A DNA stretch of 51,879 bases. Source: Acidimicrobiia bacterium UBA5794. Its GTDB lineage: Bacteria > Actinomycetota > Acidimicrobiia > Spongiisociales > UBA5794. A model generated the notes under the pieces. That model worked only from the letters and a program-made list of their open reading frames with translations, was not told the origin of the DNA and made no database searches. Both the position numbers and the translations under genes were made by a program. Below, piece after piece: positions 16,570-24,421 of this stretch (the stretch's first letter is position 1; every line of letters begins with the position of its first letter). The stretch covers positions 1 through 51,879 of the forward strand of contig DIDS01000033.1 of the NCBI GenBank assembly GCA_002418265.1. The letters are read 5' to 3'.

Positions 16570-17144
16570 GGCATGACCTCGTCGACGGGAACCACGCTCA
16601 CGAACACAACAACATCAGCAGCTTCTTCCGACGTTGAGGGTGCGACGACATACTCCTCAACAAGGGACCACAACCGATGCTGGAGTTCCTCGGCCCTCGC
16701 GGGCGTCAGGCGGAGCAGGGCGTCACTCGTTCCACTTGCATCCGCCCACTGTTCACCCCAGCGTGCCTCGTTGTCCAGGTAGCGTTCCAACAGCACCGTC
16801 TGCCACCGCAACGCCAATCGACGCATTGCGTTGAGCTTGTCCCTGGCCTTTGGCTTATCGGCGAACGCGCTCGGTCGATAGTGCGTGAACTGGGATGACG
16901 CCTTCCACCACCGATCGCGACGATTCCCCCTGTCCGGATCCTCCTCGATGAATCCACGCTTCTCGAGCACTCGGAGGTGATAGCTGGTCGAACCGCTCGA
17001 TTCTCCGATTCTTCCCGCAAGCTTGGTCGCTGTTGAGGGTCCTTCCGATCGCAGCATCCCGAGCAGTTTGAGTCGGATCGGGTTCGCGAGTGCGTCAAGA
17101 TCGGCTTCATCCACCAATTCATGGGTCTGTGTTGGATCACGCAT
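16566..17144 (-). CDS. ArsR/winged-helix transcriptional regulator
   Basis: A 192-aa protein with an N-terminal winged helix of the ArsR type (LANPIRLKLLGMLR then TATKLAGRIGESSGSTSYHLRVLEKRGFIEED) and a C-terminal part of about 110 residues containing WRWW-like aromatic patches (DRWWKASSQFTHYRPS). No metal-binding Cys cluster is seen, so the ligand is probably not a metal. The ATG at 17144 is preceded by TAAAAT six bases upstream and TTGCAA 17 bp further, a good leaderless promoter. A perfect palindrome over the -35 suggests autoregulation. Confidence 0.9.
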   Translation of the reverse strand: MRDPTQTHELVDEADLDALANPIRLKLLGMLRSEGPSTATKLAGRIGESSGSTSYHLRVLEKRGFIEEDPDRGNRRDRWWKASSQFTHYRPSAFADKPKARDKLNAMRRLALRWQTVLLERYLDNEARWGEQWADASGTSDALLRLTPARAEELQHRLWSLVEEYVVAPSTSEEAADVVVFVSVVPVDEVMP

Positions 17145-17150
17145 AATTCA

Positions 17151-17179
17151 ATTTTATTGATCGCAAAACGATTTTGCAA
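17151..17179 (-). promoter_or_regulatory. Leaderless promoter of the ArsR-MFS operon
   Basis: On the minus strand the -35 TTGCAA (17174-17179) and -10 TAAAAT (17151-17156) are 17 bp apart, and the -10 lies six bases before the ATG at 17144. Confidence 0.7.
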
Positions 17180-17195
17180 ATGATCTTTGCAAAAT
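17171..17195. promoter_or_regulatory. Operator palindrome upstream of the ArsR gene
   Basis: Two perfect 10-bp inverted arms, ATTTTGCAAA (17171-17180) and TTTGCAAAAT (17186-17195), flank the spacer TGATC. The left arm contains the -35 hexamer of the leftward promoter, so it is a likely binding site for the adjacent regulator. A related half site, CGCAAAACG, is at 17162-17170. Confidence 0.7.
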
Positions 17196-17510
17196 ATAGA
17201 TTGGTGCCCGTTGGTGAGTCATCCGAGTGAAGCGTGGCTTGGCAAGTCGGACTTCAGGCCTGAAACACTCTCTGAGGTCCACATGTCGTTGAGCGCAGAC
17301 GACCGACTTCGGCTCCAGCGTTGGGGGGTCTCGTTTCGGTGGTTGACTCTTGTGGTGAGTGATAATCTGGCGACGACATGGGTACTTCTGCCACTCATCG
17401 TGCCGCCTGCCTCCTCTCGCACTCGACGCCTTATCAGGTGGCTCACCTTCTTGGGCTGATCACCACTGGAGGCAGTTGGTTCCGTCCAGCTAACGAACGA
17501 AAGGGAACTC
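17196..17510. other. Intergenic region before the 17511 operon
   Basis: Nothing certain is encoded here. A frame with ATG at 17283 (GAGGT upstream) would give about 58 residues, and an earlier ATG at 17187 about 90, but the sequence resembles no known family and has low complexity in its second half. A promoter for the rightward operon at 17511 is expected; no good -35/-10 pair was found. Confidence 0.35.
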
Positions 17511-17696
17511 ATGGGACATCGACTCTGGAGCATGATCATCGGCTTGATCCTCGCAATCAGTATGGGGGGTCTGCTTCTTGCCTGGCTGAAGCTGAATGAC
17601 GGGTCCTGGTTCGTCGGCCTGTTGTTCATGTTTGGTGTGGTTGCCGGCGTTGCAGTCGTCCTAGCAGGCGCTCTTGCCGGAAAGGCATCGGACTGA
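17511..17696 (+). CDS. Small membrane protein, two helices
   Basis: A 61-aa predicted protein made almost wholly of two hydrophobic segments (about residues 6-25 and 32-56) joined by a short polar turn KLNDGS. The ATG at 17511 follows AAAGGGAAC. It is separated by 5 bases from the YrdB gene and likely co-transcribed. No family recognised. Confidence 0.65.
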   Translation: MGHRLWSMIIGLILAISMGGLLLAWLKLNDGSWFVGLLFMFGVVAGVAVVLAGALAGKASD

Positions 17697-17701
17697 CGCA
17701 C

Positions 17702-18034
17702 GTGCGAACACTCAATGAGGGTGTTCGAGCCCTTCTCGAGCTCATCGCACTCGTATCCCTCGGGTATTGGGGATGGAATCTCGACTGTCCACTGCTCGTT
17801 CGACTGGCGGCGGCCGCATTCGCCCCGATGATCGCAGCCACCGCGTGGGCAATCTGGGTCGCGCCGAAATCAACGTCTCGCCTTGACGACCCGTTTCGTT
17901 TGGGGATCGAGGTCATCGTATTTACGGGCGCGACGCTTGGCCTTCTTTCCACAGGCCGACGATTCCTCGGTTTACTCTTTGGCATGATCGCTGTTGGGAA
18001 TCTCATCGCTATGGCCATATTGGGCCAGCGCTGA
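17702..18034 (+). CDS. YrdB family protein (DUF2568)
   Basis: A four-helix membrane protein of 110 aa. The pattern matches YrdB/DUF2568: NEGVRALLELIALVSLGYWGW at the start, a WAIWVAPKSTSRL loop after helix two, then RLGIEVIVFTGATLGLL. The function is unknown. It uses a GTG start close behind the preceding small membrane gene and is followed by a SRPBCC gene. Confidence 0.8.
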   Translation: MRTLNEGVRALLELIALVSLGYWGWNLDCPLLVRLAAAAFAPMIAATAWAIWVAPKSTSRLDDPFRLGIEVIVFTGATLGLLSTGRRFLGLLFGMIAVGNLIAMAILGQR

Positions 18035-18055
18035 GAAGGGAGAGGAGGCAGAGAA

Positions 18056-18493
18056 GTGACCAAGAAGCCTCGTAGTCCGGTGCGGGCGACCGGAGAGATC
18101 ACGGTTCGAGCGACGCCGGTCGCGGTGTGGGGATTGCTCTCAGATATTGACCAGTGGCCGTCTTGGAACCCCGATGTGAAATCCGCGCACTTGGTTGGTC
18201 AGCTCCGACCCGGTTCCAAATTCACATGGAAGGCAGGTCCAGGCACCATCCGATCAGAGCTGGCCGACGTTGAGGAGCCGTCCGTTTTGGCATGGACTGG
18301 GACAACACTTGGGATTCGCGCCCACCACTCATGGAAGCTCGAACAGATTGAGACAGGTACCCGCATACTCACCGACGAAACGTGGAGCGGTTTGCTGCCG
18401 AGGCTGTTCCGAACCTCGATGACGCGAACCCTGCAAAAAGCGATCGACAACGGCCTGAAATCGATCAGAGAAGCGGTCGAAAAGCAGGCGTGA
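18056..18493 (+). CDS. SRPBCC family protein (polyketide cyclase/START-like)
   Basis: A 145-aa soluble protein of the helix-grip lipid-binding fold: ITVRATPVAVWGLLSDIDQWPSWNPDV at the start, an antiparallel-sheet middle region and a long C-terminal helix (TRTLQKAIDNGLKSIREAV). The GTG start is preceded by a strong AGGAGG site. The last gene of the 17511 cluster. The ligand is unknown. Confidence 0.85.
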   Translation: MTKKPRSPVRATGEITVRATPVAVWGLLSDIDQWPSWNPDVKSAHLVGQLRPGSKFTWKAGPGTIRSELADVEEPSVLAWTGTTLGIRAHHSWKLEQIETGTRILTDETWSGLLPRLFRTSMTRTLQKAIDNGLKSIREAVEKQA

Positions 18494-18842
18494 CCAACCC
18501 ATACCAACGGTTGACCTGTTCAGGTTCATGGGCTAGGGCTCTGAGTCCCTGAGTTGATGCAAACCGACCAGCGTTCGAGTTCGCATGGGGCGACACGGAT
18601 TCCGACGATGATGACCAAAACGACGGTGCTGAGGGTAACCACGGCGCAGATCACGAGGTAGGTCACTGTTGGGCTCCATGCCTGGCTCAGGTCGTAGCGT
18701 CGGCTTGGAGCGCTACTGAGTAGTCATTCGCTGGTACCGATCCGGTACACCGCATGTGCCCATGCCGACGCTACCAATAGGGAACAGGCTCCGTGGGTCG
18801 GTGATAGGATTCTTAGGTGATTTGAAACGTGAAGGAGTTTCC
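18494..18842. other. Intergenic region between the SRPBCC and CPBP genes
   Basis: About 350 bases without a confident gene. On the minus strand there is a short open frame (about 18530-18670) that could encode one hydrophobic helix from a GTG, but it is interrupted upstream by a TGA and lacks a clear ribosome site, so it may be a remnant. The SD sequence GAAGGAG at 18831-18837 belongs to the CPBP gene. No repeats of the heptamer type occur here. Confidence 0.35.
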
Positions 18843-19667
18843 ATGGCTTCGACTCGAATTCATCCCGTACGAGATCTCATCACGTTCTATGTAGTGGTAT
18901 ACGCTCTTTCTTGGATCGTTTGGGGTACCGCCATTCTCCAGGATCGAGATGCCCTCAGCTTCCATATTCCCGGTGCGCTGGCATTCTGGTCGTTGACCAT
19001 TGGGGTGCCTCTGGTCGCCCTTGCGACCGGTGGCGTCTCGGCACTGGCCGATCTCGCCTCACGCGTCGTGCGATGGCGTGTCTCCGTGCAGTGGTATCTC
19101 ATAGGCATCGCATTTCCAATTGTGCTTGCGATGGTCTCGTCCGCCCTGGCGGCTGCATTTGGTAGCACTATCGAATTGGGTGGAACCCTATCGCTTGGTA
19201 GCGCAGTCGGGTACTTCATTTTCGGGATCTTCCTGTTCACTCTCACAGAGGAAACGGCTTGGCGTGGATACGCCCTTCCACGCCTTCAACATTCGATGGA
19301 TGCGCTACCTGCCTCTGTGATCGTGGGAGTTCTCTGGGGACTTTGGCATCTCCCCCTGTGGTTCATCGCCGACACCGACCAAACCTCGTGGAACTTCTTC
19401 GCATTCGTTGTACTCACCATCGCCGAGAGCGTGCTCATTGGATGGTTCTTCAATCACACTCGGGGCAGTGTTCTGTTGGCAGGCATATTCCATGCTGCAA
19501 GCGACGCCGCTCTCGCATATAGCGGCGTCCTTTATTCGGACGCTCGCGCTTTCTGGGTAGCGGTGCTGGTATTTGCTGTCGCCGCGGTAACCCTCGTTGT
19601 CGTCGACGGGAGCAAGGCCTTGCGACGAGGCGGCCTACCCCCGGAGGCGATCTATCCAACAGGTTGA
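18843..19667 (+). CDS. CPBP family intramembrane glutamic endopeptidase
   Basis: A 274-aa membrane protein with about eight helices. The Abi/CAAX-protease (CPBP) motifs are all visible: EETAWRGY near residue 139, WGLWHLPLWF near 170 and HAASDA near 218. Bacterial members are linked to protein maturation or bacteriocin self-immunity; the substrate is unknown. The ATG at 18843 is chosen because GTGAAGGAG lies just upstream; an ATG at 18756 would add 29 residues that do not look like a signal or membrane segment. Confidence 0.88.
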   Translation: MASTRIHPVRDLITFYVVVYALSWIVWGTAILQDRDALSFHIPGALAFWSLTIGVPLVALATGGVSALADLASRVVRWRVSVQWYLIGIAFPIVLAMVSSALAAAFGSTIELGGTLSLGSAVGYFIFGIFLFTLTEETAWRGYALPRLQHSMDALPASVIVGVLWGLWHLPLWFIADTDQTSWNFFAFVVLTIAESVLIGWFFNHTRGSVLLAGIFHAASDAALAYSGVLYSDARAFWVAVLVFAVAAVTLVVVDGSKALRRGGLPPEAIYPTG

Positions 19668-19676
19668 AGCCAGCTC

Positions 19677-20288
19677 ATGGGAGCAGGACAAGATCTGGAG
19701 CTGAAGCGCCTCACCTATTTCAGTGATGCAGTATTTGCCATCGCGATGACCCTCCTGGCGGTCGATCTCCGTCTGGCGGATGACCTGTCAACTGAAACGG
19801 TCGGGAGTGCGATGGTGGATCTCGTGCCAACCTTCGCAGCGTTCACCCTCAGCTTTGCGGTCGTTGGTATTTACTGGATAGCCCATCATCGGATGTTTCG
19901 CTACATAGTCCGATGGGATGGGAAGCTGCTGGTGGTGAACCTCGTATTTCTCTTCTTCATTGCGTTGCAACCCGCCACGACGAGCGCTCTCGGTCGTCAC
20001 GGTGATCTTGCGATACCAACGATTCTGTACTCCCTTGGAATATTCGCCACTGGTCTTTCTTCGACGGGGATCTGGGTTCATGCGGTCCGCGCCTCGCTCG
20101 TTGACAGCTCACTTTCGAAATCTCAAATCCGGTATCTGCTGCTACGGGGACTTGTCGCCCCAGCCGTCTTTGGTCTCTCGATTCCGATTGCAGCCATCAG
20201 TCCGATTTCCGCTCAGATCATCTGGACCACTGTCTTTCCTTTCCTATGGATACTGGCCCGGAGATATCACACGGCGCTCGACCTCTGA
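19677..20288 (+). CDS. TMEM175 family potassium channel-like protein (DUF1211)
   Basis: A 203-aa membrane protein with six helices. The family signature RLTYFSDAVFAIAMTLL is in the first helix; it carries the FSD motif that defines the pore helix of bacterial TMEM175 channels. Bacterial members have six helices and assemble as tetramers, so the length is normal. It lies 9 bases after the CPBP gene and may be co-transcribed. Confidence 0.85.
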   Translation: MGAGQDLELKRLTYFSDAVFAIAMTLLAVDLRLADDLSTETVGSAMVDLVPTFAAFTLSFAVVGIYWIAHHRMFRYIVRWDGKLLVVNLVFLFFIALQPATTSALGRHGDLAIPTILYSLGIFATGLSSTGIWVHAVRASLVDSSLSKSQIRYLLLRGLVAPAVFGLSIPIAAISPISAQIIWTTVFPFLWILARRYHTALDL

Positions 20289-20315
20289 GGTCTTCTTTGG
20301 CTACAAGATGGGGCG

Positions 20316-21422
20316 TCAAGCACCGACCATCTGCCAGCCAAGTGCGATTGTCCCCACACCGAACACAACGGTGATTGCAATCTCAATGATGTGACGGAAT
20401 GCCGAGATCCTCGGGGCTCGCATGCCTGGACCCGACTCGACGAATATCACACCGAGCACTCCAATTGAAACGAGGACCGTTGAGGCACTCATCCATACCG
20501 TGTCAGCTCCGATGGCTGGCACACCGGCAAGACGATCGACCATCATCGCAAGGAACACACCGGCAAGCATGAGGTTCGTGAACAGGAAGTAGGGCATTGC
20601 TCTCCTGCGGTCTCCACGCAACCGAGTCGCCAACACAATCGACATGCCGGACAACACCACTGCCGTTACCGCGTAGATCCATCCGAGATCAGCAACCGGA
20701 ATGAGGAGCAGGGTGATGCCAGCTGTAATGACGGAGTACCAAACAATGTTTGCCAGCGTTGGCGCTTCGCCAACGATGACGGGCAACATCGGGATGGAGG
20801 CAGCTCGGTAGTCATCCTCATACTTGAGTGACAATGCCCAGAAGTGAGCTGGCGTCCAAAAGAAGATGACCGCGAACATCACCCAGGCGGCGAGCGACAG
20901 CGAGTCTGCATATGCCGCCCATCCGATGAGTGCAGGGACCGCGCCAGCCGCACCGCCGAGAACGATGTTCTGTGTCGTCGATCGCTTCAAAAGCATCGTG
21001 TAGACGATCACGTATCCGAGGAATGCGATTGCTGATAAGACACCTGCGAGCAGGTTTGCGCCGAACGTCAGAACCAAGAAACCAGCAACGCCCAGGACCC
21101 CTCCGAACCATGAAGCCGCGTTCGCCGAGACTCTGTGTGTTGGGATTGGTCGATGTGCCGTTCTCGCCATCAACACGTCGATGTCTGCGTCGTACACCTG
21201 GTTGATGACGTTCGCCCCCGCAGCCGAGAGCGTCCCGCCGACCAGCGTGACAACGATGAGCCCAAGACCCGGCCACCCGTCCGCGGCCACAACCATTGCC
21301 GGGATCGTCGTGACCAAGAGCAGTTCAATGATCCGGAGCTTTGTGAGCTCAACATATGTGTGGATCCTCGCCAAAGCACCCTGCGAGAAGAGTTGACGGT
21401 GCTGCGACGTGTCAGTAGCCAT
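20316..21422 (-). CDS. ctaB: Protoheme IX farnesyltransferase (heme O synthase)
   Basis: A membrane prenyltransferase that farnesylates heme b to heme o for terminal oxidases; 368 aa with about nine helices. The two aspartate-rich regions are NVINQVYDADIDVLMARTAHRP (near residue 77) and LSLKYEDDYRAASIPM. The C-terminus is about 60-70 residues longer than the shortest CtaB proteins and holds two extra hydrophobic segments. The ATG at 21422 is chosen; a TTG two codons earlier is also possible. Heme a synthase and oxidase genes are not in this window. Confidence 0.94.
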   Translation of the reverse strand: MATDTSQHRQLFSQGALARIHTYVELTKLRIIELLLVTTIPAMVVAADGWPGLGLIVVTLVGGTLSAAGANVINQVYDADIDVLMARTAHRPIPTHRVSANAASWFGGVLGVAGFLVLTFGANLLAGVLSAIAFLGYVIVYTMLLKRSTTQNIVLGGAAGAVPALIGWAAYADSLSLAAWVMFAVIFFWTPAHFWALSLKYEDDYRAASIPMLPVIVGEAPTLANIVWYSVITAGITLLLIPVADLGWIYAVTAVVLSGMSIVLATRLRGDRRRAMPYFLFTNLMLAGVFLAMMVDRLAGVPAIGADTVWMSASTVLVSIGVLGVIFVESGPGMRAPRISAFRHIIEIAITVVFGVGTIALGWQMVGA

Positions 21423-21435
21423 CGCCAAAGCGTAC

Positions 21436-21498
21436 CGATTAGCGATTACCGATTACCGATTACCGATTACCGAAGTCAGAAGTCAGAAATCGAAAATC
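21436..21498. repeat. Mixed heptamer array, CGATTAC passing into AGAAGTC units
   Basis: Nine units in a single 7-bp register: CGATTAG, four CGATTAC, then CGAAGTC, AGAAGTC, AGAAATC, GAAAATC. It shows one repeat family turning into another without losing phase. It begins 14 bp upstream of ctaB. Confidence 0.9.
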
Positions 21499-21541
21499 GA
21501 CAAGGAAGGGAAGCGACGGGGGAAGCCGGCACTTTGGCGAT

Positions 21542-21583
21542 CGGACATCGGTCATCGGATGTCGGTCGTCGGTTATCGGTATG
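21542..21583. repeat. Degenerate CGGTCAT array (6 units)
   Basis: CGGACAT, CGGTCAT, CGGATGT, CGGTCGT, CGGTTAT, CGGTATG. The last unit supplies most of the -10 hexamer TATGCT (21580-21585) of the small gene at 21592. Confidence 0.8.
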
Positions 21584-21591
21584 CTTCTTCC

Positions 21592-21684
21592 ATGAAACGC
21601 ATCATCGTTCTTGTCGCCGTCGCTGTGATCGTCGCCGTCGCGTACAAGATCCTCACGGCTGAAGTGCCCATCGACGAGTCCTGA
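21592..21684 (+). CDS. Very small single-helix membrane protein
   Basis: A 30-aa predicted peptide with one hydrophobic helix (about residues 3-18, starting MKRIIVLV) and a polar tail ending EVPIDES. The evidence is context: TATGCT lies exactly six bases before the ATG, matching the leaderless pattern of this window, and the stop is 4 bases from the next start. No homology could be judged. Confidence 0.5.
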   Translation: MKRIIVLVAVAVIVAVAYKILTAEVPIDES

Positions 21685-21688
21685 CAGC

Positions 21689-22453
21689 GTGCTTGCTGTA
21701 CGAGGTTTCGGTGACGGCGATCCCGTGGTGGCACTTCATGGCTTCACCTCCACAGGAACACAGTTCTCATCGCTCAAGATCCCCGGGAGAACCATCGTTG
21801 CTCCCGACCTCCCTGGTCACGGCGATTCGAGCACGGTGTCCACTGATGCAGACGCCACCGTTGCGGCAATCGCAGAACTGCTTGAGACGTGTGGCAGCGG
21901 AACTCCGCTCGTTGGCTACTCCCAGGGTGCACGCCTTGCACTTTCGGTAGCGGTCACCACACGATCACGCCCGGCGTGTCTGATACTCATGTCGGGAACT
22001 GCCGGAATCCAGAACCCGGAGGAGCGCGAGCTTCGCCACGCCGCTGACATCGCTTTGGGAGATGAGATCACGTCGATGGGCGTCGAACGGTTCATCGATC
22101 GCTGGATCAACAGTGGGCTCACCGATACGAGCTCACTGTCGATACCAGAGCGCGAAGCCGATCGAGAGCAGCGGCTCGCCAACACGGCGGAAGGCTTGGC
22201 CGCAGCCATTCGTGGGTACGGACAAGGGGCCTTGGCTCCGGTGTGGTGGGGGCTCGCCACACTCGATATGCCTGTACTGATCCTGACCGGAGAGCGAGAT
22301 CAGAAATACACGGCAATAGGAGTTGAGCTTGCAGCCGGTATCGGCACGACGGCTGAGCACCTCGTCATCCACGCAGCGGGTCACAACCTTCTTGCCGAAC
22401 GGCCCCAAGCGGTCAGCGCGATCGTGTCAGGATTCCTCGATGGGAATTGCTGA
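21689..22453 (+). CDS. Alpha/beta hydrolase, MenH-like
   Basis: A 254-aa soluble alpha/beta hydrolase. It has the oxyanion region VVALHGFTSTGTQF, DLPGHGDSS, the nucleophile elbow VGYSQGARLAL (Ser) and a C-terminal His in IHAAGHNLLAERP; the acid is probably Asp in GERDQKY. The GYSQGAR elbow is typical of MenH (SHCHC synthase of menaquinone biosynthesis), but no other men genes are here, so the assignment is tentative. The GTG start is coupled to the small gene upstream. Its 3' end overlaps the convergent dehydrogenase gene by 27 nt. Confidence 0.8.
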   Translation: MLAVRGFGDGDPVVALHGFTSTGTQFSSLKIPGRTIVAPDLPGHGDSSTVSTDADATVAAIAELLETCGSGTPLVGYSQGARLALSVAVTTRSRPACLILMSGTAGIQNPEERELRHAADIALGDEITSMGVERFIDRWINSGLTDTSSLSIPEREADREQRLANTAEGLAAAIRGYGQGALAPVWWGLATLDMPVLILTGERDQKYTAIGVELAAGIGTTAEHLVIHAAGHNLLAERPQAVSAIVSGFLDGNC

Positions 22454-23287
22454 CCCACTCGACCAGTCGTAGAAACCGAGCCCCGACTTCTTGCCGAGCC
22501 TGCCTTCGGCGACCATCGTCTTGAGAAGCTCTGGTGGCTCGAACCTCTCGCCGTATACCGTTGCGAGGTGTTTGGCGATGCCGAGACGAACATCGAGCCC
22601 GACCAGATCTCCAAGCATGAGTGGCCCCATCGGATGCCGATACCCGAGGGACATGGCCCGATCGATATCGGCAGCACTGGCGACACCTTGTTCGACCATG
22701 CGAATCGCTTCAAGCCCGACGAGTACGCCGAGGCGCGAGGTGGCAAATCCGGGAGCATCGTTGATGACCGCCTGCTCCATGTCGAGAAACTCGACGATCT
22801 CGGTCACCGACGCAAGCGTGACACTGCTTGTCGCCTCCCCCTTGATGACCTCGATGAGAGGGATCGCCCACACGGGGTTGAAGAAGTGGAGTCCGACAAA
22901 TCGGCTTGGGTGCTTGAGCCCAACCGCCAGCGAATCGATCGAGAGGCTTGATGTGTTCGACCCAAGGACCGTCGGCTCAAGCTGCTCGGCATCCTGGAGA
23001 ATCGTCCGCTTGAGATCCACGTTCTCGATCACCGCTTCGATGACTGCATCTGGTTGATGCGTTGCCTCCCCGATGGAACCGATTGCGGTGATGCGCGCCT
23101 TGGCATCGGCTGCGCTCGGGACCTTCCCTCTTGTCTCGGCCGTGTCGAGCGTCACGCCGATCTTCTGGACCGCTGCCTCGGCCGTAGCGAGGTCAACGTC
23201 AACCAACTCCACGAAACCACCATGTGCCGCAAATCGATGGCCGATCCCAATGCCCATCGTTCCACCACCAACCACCACTACCCGCAT
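22427..23287 (-). CDS. 3-hydroxyacyl-CoA dehydrogenase (3-hydroxybutyryl-CoA type)
   Basis: A 286-aa NAD-dependent dehydrogenase of fatty acid or butyrate-type metabolism. The Rossmann motif VVVGGGTMGIGIGHRFAAHG is at the N-terminus; NTSSLSIDSLA and the catalytic His region GLHFFNPVWAIPLIEVIKG follow, then a C-terminal helical domain with GYRHPMGPLMLGDLVGLDV. The start at 23287 is preceded by AGGAGG, which excludes the longer frame. The length is that of HBDH proteins. The tail overlaps the MenH-like gene on the other strand. Confidence 0.94.
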   Translation of the reverse strand: MRVVVVGGGTMGIGIGHRFAAHGGFVELVDVDLATAEAAVQKIGVTLDTAETRGKVPSAADAKARITAIGSIGEATHQPDAVIEAVIENVDLKRTILQDAEQLEPTVLGSNTSSLSIDSLAVGLKHPSRFVGLHFFNPVWAIPLIEVIKGEATSSVTLASVTEIVEFLDMEQAVINDAPGFATSRLGVLVGLEAIRMVEQGVASAADIDRAMSLGYRHPMGPLMLGDLVGLDVRLGIAKHLATVYGERFEPPELLKTMVAEGRLGKKSGLGFYDWSSGSAIPIEES

Positions 23288-23333
23288 GACCACACCTCCT
23301 GTCCCCCCCACAGTAGATGCCGTGTCCGATTTC

Positions 23334-23431
23334 CGATGACCGATGACCGATGACCGATGACCGATGACCGATGACCGATGACCGATGACCGATGACCGAT
23401 GACCGATGACCGATGACCGATGACCGAAGCC
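23334..23431. repeat. Largest heptamer array: 13 perfect CGATGAC units
   Basis: Thirteen perfect tandem CGATGAC copies (23334-23424) followed by the variant CGAAGCC. A further two-copy island lies at about 23476-23489. The gap from 23288 to 23593 holds no gene apart from this and the ribosome site ACAGGAGG of the next gene. Open frames through the array are only translations of a 21-base period. Confidence 0.97.
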
Positions 23432-23593
23432 AAGGGTTCAGCTGCTGAACTCCAAAGCACCCACTTCGGGTCGCCGATGACCGATGACCAAAGATCAAGC
23501 GCCAGTCACCATCTACGGCCCTTCACCTGTGGTAGCGTCGAAAGGTCTATGGGCGATCGGTTTCGGTCGGCCGATGTCTCACAGGAGGCTGAC

Positions 23594-24376
23594 ATGGATT
23601 TCTTCACGTCAAAAGACGGCACGACCATCGGTTGTGAGAGGACCGGGTCAGGGCCGCCACTACTCCTCGTCCACGGAACCACTGCCGACCACCGTCGTTG
23701 GGCTGGCATCACGCCCACATTGGCGCAACAGTTCACCGTGTATGCCATGGATCGTCGGGGGCGGGGTGGCAGCACCGATGCACCGGACTACCACCTGATC
23801 AGAGAAGCCGAAGATGTCGCAGCGGTTGTGAATGGCATAGGTGGCCCCGTGCGTATCGTCGGCCATTCCTATGGTGCGGTGTGCAGTCTTGAGGCGACCT
23901 TGCTCACGGACAATGTGGATCGGATGATTCTCTACGAGCCACCAATTCCGAGCGACCTGCCGATGTATCCACCGGGCGTCCCCGAACGCATGCAAACCCT
24001 GATCGACACCGGAGAGCGAGAGGCTGCCCTTGAGGTCTTCTTCCGTGAAGTGGTCAGGATGCCAGATCACGAGTTTGTTCAATATCGTGCGTTGCCGATG
24101 TGGCAGTCGAGGATCGAGCTTGCACCCACCATCCCGAGGGAGTTGGCCATCGATCGTCTCTACACGTTCGACGCCGACAAGTTCGGTGATGTTCAGGTTC
24201 CGACCCTGCTGTTGTTGGGCGGGGACAGTCCGGCACTGTTCCAACGAGGGATCGAGATGGTTCACGCCGCCCTGCCAGAGAGCGCGGTGACGACCCTGCC
24301 AGGCCAGCAGCACATTGCCATGGACACGGACCCCAACCTGTTTCTGGAAGTCGTGACTGGATTCCTCACGGATTGA
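23594..24376 (+). CDS. Alpha/beta hydrolase
   Basis: A 260-aa alpha/beta hydrolase with LLLVHGTTADHRRW, DRRGRGGS, the nucleophile elbow VGHSYGAVCSL, an Asp in LLLGGDSP and a His in GQQHIAMDT. This is the standard Ser-Asp-His arrangement; the substrate is unknown. The ATG at 23594 follows AGGAGG; the frame is open to 23420, but the upstream part is repeat DNA. It precedes selD by 44 bp. Confidence 0.9.
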   Translation: MDFFTSKDGTTIGCERTGSGPPLLLVHGTTADHRRWAGITPTLAQQFTVYAMDRRGRGGSTDAPDYHLIREAEDVAAVVNGIGGPVRIVGHSYGAVCSLEATLLTDNVDRMILYEPPIPSDLPMYPPGVPERMQTLIDTGEREAALEVFFREVVRMPDHEFVQYRALPMWQSRIELAPTIPRELAIDRLYTFDADKFGDVQVPTLLLLGGDSPALFQRGIEMVHAALPESAVTTLPGQQHIAMDTDPNLFLEVVTGFLTD

Positions 24377-24407
24377 TGATCGGTCATGTGAACGGTTCGA
24401 AACCAGA

Positions 24408-24421
24408 TACTGTGGCTCCCA
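24408..24421 (+). promoter_or_regulatory. Probable leaderless -10 of selD
   Basis: TACTGT (24408-24413) lies seven bases before the ATG at 24421; there is no ribosome site. Confidence 0.4.

Noticed and set aside
17187..17459. 90-aa open frame upstream of the YrdB cluster
   Set aside because: It begins inside the ArsR operator/promoter region, has no ribosome site for the first ATG and no recognisable features; kept only as a note in the intergenic entry.
18530..18670. Minus-strand single-helix peptide in the gap before the CPBP gene
   Set aside because: An in-frame TGA lies just upstream, there is no ribosome site and only a GTG start; it may be a remnant but cannot be supported.
23334..23431. 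CRISPR array
   Set aside because: Units are 7 bp and contiguous with no spacers; no cas genes are near.
23278..23460. Long open frames through the CGATGAC array, giving proteins like RSSVIGHRSSVIGHR
   Set aside because: They are translations of a 7-bp repeat with no stop in that frame, without ribosome sites or domains; similar frames occur at 41116 and 45074.
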